A stretch of 64,000 nucleotides of DNA, taken from Coprinellus micaceus. Its lineage: Eukaryota; Basidiomycota; Agaricomycetes; Agaricales; Psathyrellaceae. Every line of letters begins with the position of its first letter. The first letter of the stretch is position 1. Under the pieces are notes generated by a model. That model did no database searches, was not told the DNA's origin, and was given only the letters and a program-made list of their open reading frames with translations. Positions 35,124-48,400 of the stretch are shown here, in pieces. The position numbers and the translations under genes were made by a program. The stretch covers positions 2,604,001 through 2,668,000 of the forward strand of contig OX596334.1 of assembly GCA_951394405.1 (NCBI GenBank). The letters run 5' to 3'.

Positions 35124-36804
35124 TTATTCGCTGAACAAGTGACGTCGAGGAGGCAGCGTCGTTGACGACGCCATCGTATCCAGCGCGTACACGGGAGCGG
35201 AGCCCGGGTCGATGTGACGAGAAGGTGCCATAGGTTCGTGGAACGCCTTCATCTCGTCCGAAAATGGCTGGTAGTAAGCATCGCGCAAGTGCAGTATGAG
35301 GCGACACCCCAAGATTGGGGTGAGGGCTGCAGTGGTTGTGAAGGTGTACTGCATGGCGCTCATCTGAACGGGCAGATATATCTTAGGACCGCTGCCGGTA
35401 CAACAATGAAGGCGTGCTTACCGGGAATACGTAGAAGGCAAGGATGTTGATGAATGACAGGAGGAGTCCGCTGAAAGGGGGTTAAGTACTCGAATGCCTA
35501 ACGATAGTGCTAGAACTTACATCAAAGGAAAGACGATGCTGTCTCGCATGAGAGTGTACATCAGCGAGTGTCCTTTTCTCCCCCTCGTCACGATATTCAA
35601 ATCGCGCGAGAACTTGGACTCTCGGAAGAAGCGAACACCTTCAAACGCTGCAAGACTGAAAACCGCAATCTCGAAAGCCAACATCAAGAACCACGACGCG
35701 ACTGTCCACGCTTGGAAGTTGAGGGGTGCACAGGTCCGCAAGGTGTCTCCGAAGAAGATGGGAGCTAAATAACGAGTCAGAGGGGGGTGCACGGCCGGTT
35801 TGATTGGGAGACCTACTGTTCATGACGTGCATGGAATTACCCGCGATGATGAACCCGGCCAACAAGTTACACACAAATCCAGTGACGATGCATATCGTGA
35901 GGATCCGTTTATAGCGATACATGCAGATGATACGGTGGACCATGATTGCTGTTGCGGGAAGGGGGGTTAGATAAAACGGTGCAAAGGCATAGCGGGAGCT
36001 TACCTTGCATGGCCTGCAAGGCGATCAAAGACATCCACGTTTGAACTCGTGAAAGGTGGGGGCATTGCTATAACGCGACGGTCTGAGTCGGGATACAGAG
36101 GGAAGGTATGACGCAACTCACTTTAGAGAATACGTCGTCGGGCAACCAAGTCATAACTTCATGAAAACATGTGAGGCGCAGCCCTCCGATGCGCATGAAG
36201 GTACATACGAGCTACACCATAACTTGAGGAATGTGAGTCAGTCGTAGAAAGTCGGGGGAGGTAATATGCTTACATGAAGGATGCGTCGGGAATGTATCGA
36301 TTCTGAGAGTACGAGTAAGTCATCTCCAGACCATGGCACAGGCAGTGAATACTCACGATGATGAAAAGAACTTTGACCAGTGACCATCGTTTTTTCTGTG
36401 AGTATTCAGGCGCGTCAGCGGCAGTGACAGATTGGGACATCTTCCAAAATACAGACCCAAATAAGTTCCACCTAAAGACGGACGTCAGTTAGCACAAAAA
36501 AACAAGCACCATAAAGCAGAAAAGACTTACCTCCATATCTAACATTGCCACTACGGATGGCACGCGTCAGTATTCCCAACGAACGGCCTCGATGAAAAGC
36601 CAAATCTTACAATGGTCATACATCAGAACAACCCATGCCGCGTCTGAGGAGATGCACAACTGGTCAGGCTCCTCTAGCGGTGAAACGCAATTCGACGTAG
36701 TACACACAGTAAAAATAAGAGCCATCCAAAGACTGCTTCGCCAGTGCAACCAAGGTCTGCACCGCGGCTGCAGCAGCAGCTTCGTCCGTCCCAGCATCTG
36801 CCAT
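35124..36804 (-). CDS. DUF6533 seven-span membrane protein
   Basis: A basidiomycete-expanded family of small integral membrane proteins of unknown role. Exon 1 gives MADAGTDEAAAAAVQTLVAL. The DUF6533 core is built from many short exons: AAWVVLMYDHLAMLDMEVEL, IWKKRWSLVKVLFIINRYIP and DASFM. Further spans are SRVQTWMSLIALQAMQ, YRYKRILTICIVTGFVCNLL, AGFIIAGNSMHVMN, AWTVASWFLMLAFEIAVFSL and CGLLLSFINILAFYVF. The cytoplasmic tail reads HLRDAYYQPFSDEMKAFHEP and ends PPRRHLFSE. Ten or more introns of about 50-60 nt are needed. The exon between the N-terminus and AAWVVLMYDH is the least certain join. Topology is like a G-protein-coupled receptor, but no receptor motif is seen; ligand and function are unknown. 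Confidence 0.83.
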
Positions 36805-39800
36805 CTTCAAAAGGAGCGATGAACGAAAGCGGCCAGTGCGCGCCTACGGGTGTGAGGAGGAGGGAGGGAAAGGGAAAGGACGAGTGAGGAGGGAAAATGG
36901 GTGAGTTTCGTTGGCGGCGGTGCGGCGGGTTACATACTTAGCCTACGATCCCCCGGCTATCATCCCTCAGTCCCCTGAAATTTAAGGTTGACAGGTCCTC
37001 CGCCCTGAATCATCTTGAATGAGAGCCATACTTCAAGGGGTGGACGAGGACGATCGGACCATGCGGTTCTACCCCTTCCTGATGGTTTTCCCATCCAGGC
37101 GCTTAAGTTTGCTTACGTACCACTTACTGTAACTATTGTAACATGGCATCAGTTTCTGCGGCCCAACCCAAGTCCTCGCTTTCCATTCCAGAAAGCCCTC
37201 TTTCTTGTTGCCTACAGCGAGTTAGAGAAGGTTAGAGACCATTGTGCGCTGTGGCGGCGCGACCGTTTCGTCTTCGTATCTTGGCGTGGAAATCGGGGAA
37301 ATGGAATAGTGGCGCTTCCGGATCAGAAATCGTCGTTGCGATCGTGCGGTCCGAGTGGGTCAACCTCACCCACTCTTGTGCCCCGTCGTCCCCAACCATC
37401 TAGCCTAGGTACCCGCCCTGGTCAGAACGGAATATATGACTTCATGCTCTTCAGTCCTCTCAGCCTGGTAACACGGACAGCGACTCAACACATGTGAAGC
37501 TGTAACTGGGCACGCGAGGGCGTCAATGAAGACTGGCGATTTCCATCATCTCGTGGCCATCCAAACGTGTTGCAAGTCTACGTTGCCTAGTGGTACCTTG
37601 GCTGTGCAGCGCTTGCAGTCGTTGGCAAACCGCCTTTCAGGTACTGTGACGTCCGAACTGCCCCAGGTAATTCCCAACCTTGTTTCCGTGAGATCTGTGT
37701 TCGAACATCCAACCATTGACCGAGTTCTCCAGTTGCTTGGGAGGGTGTACGGAAGACATCAGGATAGGTGGTATGTGGGGGAGGGCACCAGTGTTTGACT
37801 GAAAATCTTCGGTGAATGGCGCTCACCGACTGTACGAGTCTAACGAACCCCTCGAAACCCCTCGCTGTCCACCTTCCGAATTTCACGGCGACCGAGACGG
37901 GCGAGGAACGATTTGAGTAGTCATTGCAGTGAGTATGTAGAAGACTGCAGTTCTGATGAGAGTGCACGGAAACAGATCCAAACTGACTACGTGGGAAGTC
38001 CACCTAACTGGGTAGATAGGAGCTAAGTCGCTTTGCTCCCGCCTCCTGACATATGACCTCGAAGAAACCAGAGGATCGCCTGACACCGCCAATCCTCCCC
38101 GCCTATCTGGCTCTTTCGAATTCGGCGCGCTCTCCCCGTCACTCCAACAAGCCCCTTAACATCCAATCAACGCGACAGGGTTTCCTCGCCTCTCGCGTTT
38201 GCTCCACGGGACTGAAGGGATGTCGCGACACCAGGTCCCAAAACCTTGGCCATGCTATATTTCCATAGGCCTTCAAACCCCAACTAGTTAGTGAAGAGAT
38301 ATGCGCCGGAAGCACATCTCGACGTTGCGACTGGCTGATGGGTATCGCTATCGCGAACGCTGTGCATGGGTACCTAGGGACAGGTTGCCCATCCAGAACC
38401 GTGACTACAGCAGAGGTTGAGTGCCCGCCATGCTCCCGAAGCTCATTGGTTATCATGGCTTTGTGTGCCACCACTCGAATCAGTGTCAACTAAAGGCATC
38501 TTTCTCACTGAGCGTCCGCTATGTTTCATGGTAAACGCGCCTCTTCTCGCAGCGGCGAAGAATACCCTCGAGGAGTACTCGCCCGTCCGCTCCCCGATCG
38601 CGTATCGTTCGTTTCTCAAAAAGCCGAATCATTTACACGTACGCTAGCTTGTAAATCAGGAAGTCCCTTTTCCTGCCCTTCCTCGTGTGTAAGCTCCTTC
38701 TCGTTCAATGTACGGCACCACCCAGCCAGGACCGCAAACTACGACTAAGGGTGGCTGCAGCTCTCCTATCCAGCACCCGAACCCCGGGAGATTAAGCGCC
38801 GGTAGGCATCAGCGCAACCCCAGACGCTCAGATCGCTGGTGGATTCCACCCACCCTGCTAAGTAGAGATGCTCACAGAGGATGAATTGATGCCAAGCGTC
38901 CCGCTTATTTTGAGGGCGGAGCTATCTCGATACCACTGATAGAACCCCGTTTAGCTAACCCGCTTCAAGTCGACGGTTATTGGCGAGACGCTGAGGTACC
39001 TTGACCGGGAGAGTGGGCGAAATAGGGCGGGCCTTCCCAGCGAGGCCAACTTAAACCCCAAGTCGACGGTTGGCCTTTACCTCCCAAAACGTAATAGAAT
39101 GTCCGACATCCTCAGGGCGCTTTTGGCTTTGACATCGTACAGTGAAACTGAAACTGCGTGCCCTCGTGGTTCCAGCTGGGTACATTTGTGACCTTGAAGT
39201 ATGTTACGTCCTGCCGGCGGATGGCTACGATCCGGGTACATATTGTAGCATATTGTTCGAGTTTATCATCAGGACTCGAATAACCGGACATTCGTGGGTC
39301 AACATCGTCCTCGAGAGCCCCCACCGCAGAAGACTAGGTGCGGACTGGAGTCCCGCAGTCCCACAGTAATTAGATGAAACCGCAGCTTGTGTGAATAATT
39401 CGGTGCGAAAAACCTGCTCTCAGTGCCTCTCATCGCGATGAGCGCTCAAAGAGTCAACACGGCCTCCAATTGGAACAACTGTCAATTCTTGTTTGGACAC
39501 GATGTCTCGCGCGATGCGACAGCGGGCGCTGGGGTAACAGCGATCTCCAGTCTCTTCCCTCAACTACCATCGTGTGTGGAAGTTACAGATAGGCCTTAGA
39601 GGCTAGAAGTCATCCAACGTCAGGTGTCCGTCGAGTGGGGCCAGATACAAGCACTCGTAGTGCCAGGGTGAAAGTCTCGCAGAACGGGAGTAATCTCTGG
39701 CTTATTACGGCTGGGGGGAAGTGGCTCTTGTTCCTTTCTGAGGTTGGATTCCGGGGTCCTGCTTTCTCACTTACTGTCCATAGCTCTGTGCAACGATAGA

Positions 39801-40337
39801 AAGGCAATCAGACTATGAAAATATGGTGAGGTCGGGGCTGCGAGTCTGTTCACAAGCTTTCATGCTGTCGCCCAGGAAGTTGATCATTGATATCCGCGAC
39901 CAGAGTGAATACAAACGGCGTCTTGAAAGGTAGCGAGGGTTACAACGACTTTGCTGGCCGACATCGGTTTGGGCGCCGTTCAGTCCGGATGGAAACCGTA
40001 TTCGATTTCACTCACACCTCCAATGGGGTCGACGACCCAGCTAGTTTCTTTGGACCTCGCCCCAACGCCAGGGAATTCAAGGACGGTAATAACACTGGAA
40101 AGCGATGTTTCAAGGAAGGTCTTGTACATGGGAAGATCCTAAGGCTAGTGAGCACGGAGAATTGTGTCAGAGCCAAGGCAGGGAGACGAGAGTGTCGGTT
40201 CCGGGGAAGGGTGGGACTGAGCTGCTGGCTGAGGTTAAGGATGACGCTGAGGCTACGTTATATGAATGTACAAATAAAGGCAAGAAAGTGGGGTTGGGAG
40301 CGTATGAGAGGGGAATGGTATCCTGAGGGTATTGAAC
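36805..40337. other. Gene-poor region, no intact gene recognised
   Basis: About 3.5 kb. The 12-mer AAGTCGACGGTT occurs twice, near 38967 and 39060. A plus-strand stretch at about 37580-37770 translates with a faint resemblance to the end of a carrier-protein domain (LQSLANRLSG; VRSVFEHPTIDRVLQLLGR), possibly a relic of an adenylate-forming or polyketide enzyme, but there is no upstream partner and no serine attachment motif. Otherwise nothing is supported. Confidence 0.45.
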
Positions 40338-41277
40338 TTAATCCTCGGCGGCTCTCCACCTGAGATTAGATTGGTAGAAGTCGATCATCTAGGAGAGGAT
40401 GAGTGGACTATTGGGAGATAGCTGTGTGAATCTACTCACCTTCTGTGGAAGTCTCAGCCTGGCGTTTTCGTTCACCTCCTTGACTTGTCTGCCATCGTGA
40501 CTAGGCGGAATTAGTAGAGGTAAGAGGAGCCTGGCGGCTTTGACATACAGAGTGAAGTAGACGTATAGTTCTTCCCCGTCTCGTTCGACGGTATCGACGA
40601 CTTTGACAACTGGGTCCCAAATCTCGAGGTGCGAATAGTTGTCGGGCATAGTTTGAAGGTTGGCGCCAATCTCTGGCGACACGCTGCGGGCACCTGACGC
40701 GTTGTTCGTGCCTCGCTTTGCCTTCTTCGATGCTCGGGCGGTGCTAGGTGTCTCGTCGACATCATCGTCCGACTCTTCCTTCGCGATGGACTTTCGCCCT
40801 CGCTTGGTGCCAGTAGTGGATACAGACTCAGGCGCCGTGGACTGGCGCCCTTTCTTTTTCGCAGACGAAAGCTGTTGACCCTTTTTCGGGTGGGTCTTCC
40901 AAAACTCTTTCACGAGGTCCCCTGCGCCCCTTGAAGGCCGTCCAGTACGTACTAGGATATGCATATGTGCGACCCACTCACCCAATGTCGTGTTCGTCAA
41001 CCCAGCTGTTCTCGTTCGAATCGTACCCCTTCCATTTCACGAAGTATCCTATCCGTCCCTAGACTTCCGCTTCAATGATATGCGACGAAGGCACGAGAAA
41101 AACACGCACGTCTGCAAAAACACCACGCTTCGCGTCGAGAATCTTCTCAATCTCGTACTCCTCGCCCCCTTCTTCGTCGTCGTCATCTTCGTCGACCGCT
41201 TGATTCTTGACAACCTTCTCCTTCGATGCCTCAGTGCCGCTATTTTCGCTGTCGGAGGGTGAGGTGGCTCTGGCCAT
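40338..41277 (-). CDS. Heterochromatin protein 1 (chromodomain plus chromoshadow domain)
   Basis: HP1/Swi6 binds histone H3 methylated at K9 and dimerises through its chromoshadow domain to form silent chromatin. The N-terminus MARATSPSDSENSG leads into an acidic patch (DEDDDDEEGGEEYEIEKILD). The chromodomain continues across an intron as KRGVFADGRIGYFVKWKGYD and SNENSWVDEHDIGDLVKEFW; aromatic-cage positions (Tyr, Trp, Tyr) are present. The hinge is basic (KKGRQS, KRGRKSIAKEE, KKAKRG). The chromoshadow domain reads HLEIWDPVVKVVDTVERDGE, ELYVYFTLHDGRQVKEVNEN and LPQKMIDFYQSNLRWRAAED. About four introns are needed; total near 260 residues. The complete two-domain layout separates it from single-chromodomain methyltransferases. 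HP1 has been found near other silencing genes here (H3/H4, SIR2) but without tight linkage. Confidence 0.92.
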
Positions 41278-41608
41278 TGTCACAGGACGCGATGCAAATG
41301 CAAAGAGTGCAACGTCGACCAAGTCCAACCGCGATCAAACAAAGCCAACGTCACACCACGTGCCCCGGGACTCAGAGTTCTGAATCTGAGAGCACGCTTG
41401 GGCCTGAAGATCAAGTTCACGGTGTGTAAGGGCGCGCATTTCATTCCATGAATATGCAGTTCCACGACCACACGCAGACCAAGAAAAACCAACCAAAGTA
41501 TGCCCTCATTGGTTTTCAACCGGCCTTCCAACTATGGCGACCGCCCAAACGTTCGTAGGTAATCTATCGACTGGACTGCCAAATGATGTCGTACAAGAAT
41601 GGGGAGAT
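41278..41608. other. HP1 upstream region and Y14 3' region
   Basis: About 330 bp between two co-directional genes. Contains CACCACGTG-like sequence (TCACACCACGTGCCCC, about 41352-41367), an E-box-type palindrome that could be regulatory. No gene. Confidence 0.45.
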
Positions 41609-42337
41609 CTACCGCCTTCTACCCGGGCTGGCACTACGTCCACGGGGACCTCGACCCTTCTTTGGGCCGGCCGGTGAGGGTCGTACAAAGGCATAGTCGC
41701 ATTGGATAACCTGCTCCAACAGCTGCGTTCCTGAAGCACCATCGATGGCCGCTTGTGCTTCAGCCATGGTTTCGTATTCCACCAGAGCGTACCCCTGTGG
41801 AAAAGAAGTCGAAGCGGGTCGGTAAGTGGACGCTTGCATTGGGCTCGAAGAACTCGGCGCACCTTCACGTAGCCAGTTCGTCGATCAAGATTGAGGTGCA
41901 GGTTCTTGATCTCTCCGAAATCCCCAAACTTGTCCTGAATGTCTTCTTCCGTAGCCTCTTCATGGACGTTGGTAACGAGCACGATCCATCCCTCCACAGC
42001 TTCACAGAAAGATACGTCAATATTGGAATTCAATGCCTTGCAACGGACTCACATCGAGCAGCCCGGGTATCTGACGACCCATGGGAGGACTCTACCCTGT
42101 CATAGCGAGCGTCGCCGCCGATTTTGCTGTCATTCCCCCCTGCTACAACGTAGCCCTTGTCAATGAAGCGCCGGTGCTTGGAACCAGTGCGACCAACCTC
42201 CGCTCTGGAAGCCGCGTCCTTTCCGCCTCACCGCACCTCCTGCGGCAACTGGTGAAATACGACGCGTCAATAGGTGGCTTCTCTAAACAAAGTGGGGCGT
42301 CCTCACCATCGTCAATGTTCATCTCATCGTCGGACAT
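41609..42337 (-). CDS. RNA-binding protein Y14 / RBM8A, exon junction complex subunit
   Basis: Y14 pairs with Magoh in the exon junction complex deposited on spliced mRNA. Starts [11 protein letters not shown]; splicing gives [13 protein letters not shown], then [20 protein letters not shown] and [20 protein letters not shown]. The single RRM continues [40 protein letters not shown] and [20 protein letters not shown]. It ends with the Arg/Ser-Gly tail [18 protein letters not shown]. This matches Y14 from N-terminus to RS tail. Four introns are used, all with GT-AG ends, including one exactly between YVK and GYAL. Length is about 165-170 residues. Presence of Y14 fits an intron-rich genome. 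Confidence 0.94.
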
Positions 42338-43070
42338 GTTGGCTGAGTGAAGGTCGAGAATGTCACGCCGTCACAAATTCCGACTCCCAATTTGGGTTGA
42401 TGGCGGTCCGAGCGCAGAGTCGTGGCGGTCCCGACCTCCCCGCCGGGTCCACAGCGGCGGTTTCGGGGTCCCTTGGGAAGGCTTCCAATACTTACTACTA
42501 TTCTGAAACAAGTCACTTTGATTCCATCACTCGTTACCACTCCCGTTCAAGCCGTTCCACAAAGGTCATCTCAAAAGCTCCTCATGTGTGGCAAATATTC
42601 AGTCGACTGACTCGGTGATACCCATCTCTTACCGACACCATCTCGTACTCCTCAAGCTTCAATTCAAGGCCACCTAAGGCCGTAGTCCAACGATGCTTGT
42701 CCGATGCATGCCCACTTAACGCTCAGGGCTGCTGTGATGTCGTGGTGTCGTGGCCAATTTTCGGCTCCAAATGAGCCACACACACCAAAAAGTCTACATC
42801 CCCAAATACCACCGGAAGATAGACTCGGTGACGTTCCTGAAGCAGCGCCGCTTGTGCACACTTTCGCTGGCTTTCTCTGGATCGCGATTGAAGCCAAGGA
42901 ACAAAATCTAGATCCTGGAAATTCAAGCCCCATCAAAGCACGGTTCAAAATCCCTATTGTGACCCAATTTCACGATCCGACCAAGGTATATATACCTAAG
43001 CTTCGAGTCATTCGCCACCCCACCATCTTAGCCCGTCCTCCCCTCGTATCGCCATTACCCGCACCACGAA
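42338..43070. other. Divergent intergenic region between Y14 and the MYND gene
   Basis: About 730 bp. A long plus-strand frame (42704-43429) overlaps the MYND gene in another frame and shows no motif, so I treat it as chance. Includes the TATA box listed separately. Confidence 0.5.
42987..42994 (+). promoter_or_regulatory. TATA box of the MYND gene
   Basis: TATATATA about 80 bp upstream of the start codon at 43071, within GGTATATATACC, a perfect palindrome. Confidence 0.6.
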
Positions 43071-43791
43071 ATGCAGTCGGTCACCTTAATCAACCATCCT
43101 TGCTCGGTCTGCGGCCAACCTACATCCCAATGGTGCTCGCGTTGTCAAAGCGTGTGGTATTGCTCGCCCGAGCACTCAAAAGCCGTGAGCTCTATCTTGT
43201 ACCAGCTTCACGACGCCAGCTCACCCCCTCGCAGGATTGGGCTATTCATCGTCACCACTGTTATCCGCCAGTCGATACCCCTGCCACGTATAGCGTGAAT
43301 ATGATTGCCACTCCTCCACCGGCTGAACCGGAGCTCATTACGGTAACCGCTCTTTACTTCGACCCTGAGCAAGGTAAGCCGTTCGTATTATCATGTTCCT
43401 TCAGCCCAATGAACGGAACCCTTCCGTAGACCGGTCAGAAGTGATCTCTGTTCAATGCACGCCCTCCCGAAAGCATCCGCATGGTGTGTGCCCGACACCC
43501 TTGCTTCAGGACTACTTTCCTGCTGGCTCCCCAGAAGGCATCGCCGTGACCCAGGGTCTCAATGGCGAAAACCTTCGATTCCCTCTGCACCTCTGGTACT
43601 GCCCCAAATCTCTCAAAACGGGAGCGCCCGTGAACCGCTCCGTTCACCGCATCACGTCAAATGCCGCTCGTAAACCATGGTGTGGCCCTGTTGTTGTCTT
43701 GAAGTTCAACGGCTCTCGACGTTCCAGTTACATGGACGCAGGTTCAAATGACTTGCCCGCGTTGTCTGCCTACTTCCTTGGCTACGAGTAG
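43071..43791 (+). CDS. Short MYND-type zinc-finger protein
   Basis: Starts MQSVTLINHPCSVCGQPTSQ and continues WCSRCQSVWYCSPEHSKA, then after an intron DWAIHRHHC, completing the MYND pattern Cx2C...Cx2C...YC...H...H/C. MYND fingers mediate protein contacts. After a variable middle (ATPPPAEPELITVTALYFDP), a second intron of 56 nt joins EQ to DRSEVISVQCTPSRKHPHGV; using the shorter AG instead would bring in a stop. The rest reads CPTPLLQDYFPAGSPEGIAV, RFPLHLWYCPKSLKTGAPVN and ends SAYFLGYE. It is one of many stand-alone MYND proteins found in mushrooms; the conserved C-terminal module is uncharacterised and no function can be given. Length is about 200 residues. Confidence 0.85.
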
Positions 43792-45495
43792 CTTCCTTTC
43801 CTCCAATTCGAGCCAGTGACGCCTAAACACTCGGATCATTCCTATGTTCTGCCACAGTGTAGCGCGCTGACGGAAGTCTGCTTCTCAAAGGAAGTTTTGG
43901 CGTGCGCGCCGTGATTACGTAGAGTTACTACCACACTCCCATTCCGACACATTCAGCATTCCCACCGACCCCATCATGGTCTTGTAGCATACTTACTACT
44001 GTATGATCTGTCTCCTGCGCCTTATATCCTGCGTCCTTCCACGTACTGCCAATAGACTATAGAGCTTTCTTCATACCGCCTGTATTAAGGAAATCATGCA
44101 ACGAAGGAGATTCCTTCCGAGGGAGTTTGGCATGCATTCCGGTCATCTAAATATCATCAGTCGTTGGCGTTGGGGAGTAGCGCCCATGGCGGCATCGTCG
44201 AATTTACTCTGAACGAGGAAGTTATGCTGTGAGCCCTCATACCCACACTCATCTCAAGTAGGCATGTAGTCGCGTGCGTATCATCCCAATGCACACATCT
44301 TCTGCCTCTGTGTTCTGACTTGATTACCCGGGCTAAGACGCAGTTTCCAAATGCCGACATTTGGAGCAGAGATACCGGCTCGGTGTGGGAGATCTTTGCT
44401 GTCCGCGACTGATATCTCTCAGGATCCTTCCTTGCATTCGATCCCCGTTCTTCTATCGTGCAGCCATTTGATTGGGTGTGATCACCAAGCCGCTCGTATC
44501 TCTTGAAAGCCTCGAGTTCCACGAGTTATGACCTGATACGAGTAGCATGGTCTCCAGACGACACATCGTACGCTGCTAAAGGATTCGTGCACTACATATC
44601 CTACCGGAACGTCGACCGTCCCAAGGCAGAATGACGGGAGGGTAATGACGCCTGCGGGTTCTGACATGAAACGTCCAGTCTGGGGGGACCAGAAAGTCCA
44701 ATCTAGAAATGTGAAAGGTGAAGCTTTCCTGTTCCTGGACCTTGAGGGACCGTCTCTACCACTTAATATCACCACATCAAGGATGTCTGCAGAACAATGC
44801 GACGACAAAGGGCAATGTGCCCCGCACGGGTGTCACAGTCGAGGCTCTCGATCACATCATGGGCGCCACAAGCGACGCCAGTCCCTGAAAGGCAATATTC
44901 AATTTAACAATTCTATGACTCGAGGGTCGAGGCAGGGTGTGTTCAGCTGACTCACCTTCCCTATCGATCAAGCCTATCGAGGTGACCCAATCGATGGCAG
45001 GACTTCGGTTTGACCTCAATGATGAATGCCCGCCGAGTCAGAGACAGTCGAATTATACCGCTTCAGAACTCATATATGACGTCAAGGATCGTAGTAGACG
45101 AGTGGCGTTTGGCAGTTCATAGGGAGTGGGTTGGCGAGGGTCGAATCCTGGTTGTGGATGGAGGGGTGTCGACATGTCTCATGGGTCGTCAAGCGACAGA
45201 ACGGGAAAAGAGGTAGTCAAGACACTGTCTGGGTTGAGAGAGACGTGAGAGCCGCCCGACACCTCCACGGCCGGTACGGGGCATTAAGCGCCAGAGGCTG
45301 GCATAAGCGCCCGCTGAGTAAGAATCACGTGGAAAGCGCTGTCATCGTAACTGACCAGGGCGCCGGTTGTGCTGACTTGGCGAATTATATAGTAAGAATA
45401 TCCAAGTTACAATAGTCTAGTGCAAGTATAGTGGATGGGTGGCATGATGCATGCTTAGTGGTATCCGTTGCAAGCCAATATGCAGATCATTCCCC
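43792..45495. other. Intergenic region, no gene recognised
   Basis: About 1.7 kb between convergent genes. Several short frames with no known motif or splice chain. The segment 44480-44810 gives a 108-codon minus-strand frame with no recognised domain. Likely non-coding or decayed. Confidence 0.5.
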
Positions 45496-48400
45496 TCAGG
45501 CTGCGTCCCAGTTTACCCCTGCTTCCCCTGTCTGGTGATCCTCCATTTCTTGCCTGGCCTGGAGATGTGACCCGGCGTCAACTGCGAGGTGCGCGAGTTC
45601 GCCATCGATTGGCACCACTTTCCCCTTCTCTGATTCCGGCTCGTGATTTCGCAACCGCAGCTCTACCAAGAACTCCATGTCCCTCACAGACTGTGACCAA
45701 GTGGATAGTACATCATATGCGACAACGGCGGAGCGAACAAAGCCGGCGATGACGAAGATGGCCGGATAGACGTTGGTGACTGAGGGGAGTGTGTTATGTT
45801 AAATGGCTGTACCAAAGAGAAAAAGGAATGGGAACATACACATGAGAGCTCGGCGAAGTGCTAGCGCGGGTATGGTGTAGCGCACGACCTGTAACAACAG
45901 ACCGGGAAACAACATCATCCCCAAAAGCCCGCCTACAAGTGGGGCAATGACCTCTTTGGTAGCTCGGACAGGGTCGAGCCGCACCCAACCATTCGATACG
46001 ATCTAGACAAATGTGAGGGTCAAAATAATATCAAGTAAAACTGCAAACGGTGGACGAACATGATGAAGGCCACGAGTAACGTCGTTAGGGGGGTGTAACT
46101 GCGTGATATGCAGGGCAATCTTTCCATACACCAGACCGAGAGCCCAGGCATCGACCAATCGAACCTTTGGCACCATTCCGGGGGCAAGTGCTTTCCTGAT
46201 CGGCAACACCACATACAAGTCCATCGCCAATGCCAACAGGATCGGCACTGCAACGCCCAAGGACAGGCTCATATACACCATCTTGGCGCTCCAGAGTAAA
46301 CCTCGCTTGGACACTAGAAGTCGTAGGTCCGCACCGGGGCCATCGTCTAAACGGACTCGTTGGCGTCGCTTATCTAGTCTGTCAATCGACTTGCCGAATA
46401 GATAGCACGCCCACAGCAAATAAAAGCCGACTAGGAGAGAGTACCCGTCGTGCACCTCGCGCGGTATGATCACCGAGAAGATGGTCCGGCCCAGTTGGAT
46501 GGGGACGGCAACGACCAAGCCGAACATCACCGCACATACCGACCACATCGACAACATGAACGCGAAGAGGCGGTAGCGGAAGAAGGGCGGTAGATACACG
46601 ATCATGTAATCCTTTCCAGGATCGTGCTGTGCCTTCTCCGCCTCGGTATTCTGTTGCGCGATGAGTTTGACCGCCTCGTCGTCGAAGGGGGTACCATCCT
46701 CCTGCACCCGTGCTGTGGCGCGTACGTCTCGGCCAAGAGCGATATAGTCTGTCGCAGGGACCCGCCGGAACGAGCCTTCAACAGGGCCATTCCATTGCAC
46801 CCCCTTTCCTGTCCACCAAGTCCAAGACGGGATTTCTTCTGAATCGTAGCGCCCACCGAAGAAGTACGAGGTGAGGCGGAACCATCTCGCGAAGTACTTC
46901 CACAGCTTCGTAGCCCAATTCTTCACCGAGCGTTTGGGCCGGAAGTGGTGCATCGTCTGAGGGAGCAAGAGGTGGAGGAAGAGTAGATCGATGGGAACAT
47001 TGGAGAGCGGATCCCTAGATGTATGAGGACACCGGTGAGTGATACAGTCTGACAACGAACCGTGGGATTTACCGATTCTTCCAGCGGAAAGGCAAGATTG
47101 ATCTATGGCCCAGTATTAAAAGGCCAGCGACGCTTCCAACCAGACAAGCGACGACGCCAGAGTACATCAGGCCACTGATACAAATCTTCTTGAGTTGCGT
47201 GAGTGTGTGCCGCTCCAGGATATCGCGAATAGGGTGGGCGTTGCGATCTTCAGGATCCTTCACAAACCACATCGCTCCAGGTCTCATGATACTCCTGCAT
47301 CCCGATAACAATATCGCAAAGGAGTACCTAATAGACATTTCAGCATTATCAGCGGAGTCGCAGACTGTAAGAAAATATACTCACATGAACAAGGTCCCAG
47401 CAATCCAATGGTAGAACATCGCCGTCATTGGCGCCTGGGAGAAGAATGCCACTCGAGACTGGAGGTTGGCCTCCGGGAAGAGCGAGACAGTGCAAACATC
47501 GAGAACAACGCCACATCCCAAGGGGAAGATAGCAAGCTCCACGAAGATGAATCCAGCAACCTGCCATACCGTCAGTATGACCCAACACTGAAGAAAGGTG
47601 AACAAACCTTGACTACAAGTAACTGTTGTCGAATGACGTTCCTAACCGCACGACCAGCCGTACGAGCGTTTCCCACCGTCAACAGATTCAGATACGCAGC
47701 GAGAATCAGGGCAAGCCCAAAGTACCCGAGGCAAACGGCGAAGACTCGCTCGAGGGTACCGTTCTCCACGGCTAATTCCGTCCATGACTCTTTGGCGGCA
47801 CTTCCTACAACCCTAATTTCTTTGCCTAGCTGAGCGAAATAGGGCTCCATGAATCGAGCGTACTCGGGGAATAGGTATTCAGGCTCGGGTTGTACAGCTT
47901 CTGTTGGGACTGAGAAAAATGCGAGATGCGACAAGGAATTCCGATAGATTTCGAAGGATTGCTCGTACTGCGGGAAGAAAGTTCAGTTCCCAGTCGCACA
48001 TCCACCGGGGTAAGCGACGTACCAGTTTGCTCGAGTATTCCGAAACATGGTCAGCGGTATTTTTGCCGAATAGCGTCGTGGTGACCCTGGCAGATACTTC
48101 GCCAGTCGCGAGAACTACTCTCTGGAAAGCGTTGACCAAGGGCGGGAGTAAGAAGCGGACAGAGATATACGCGATCGAGTCAACTACTGGGTCGGTGACA
48201 ATTCGCATCCCTTTAATAGGAAGGTGAATGAGTTCAAGGCAACGACGAGGATCAAGCTATGAAATGGTAGGGCGTAAGCCGTAGTCGTGGGTGTTGATTA
48301 GGAAGGACTCACCGCCAATAACGCCATGGTTTTGCCAATGGTGTACGGAATCCATATGCAAAGGCCGATTGCGGTATCTAGAACGAACACCATCAATGCC

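Noticed and set aside
38960..39075. Repeated AAGTCGACGGTT 12-mer as a possible repeat family
   Set aside because: Only two copies with unrelated flanks; no array or element boundary seen.
42704..43429. 241-codon plus-strand frame overlapping the MYND gene
   Set aside because: Reads the MYND exon in another frame; the MYND frame has clear zinc-finger Cys/His and consistent splice sites.
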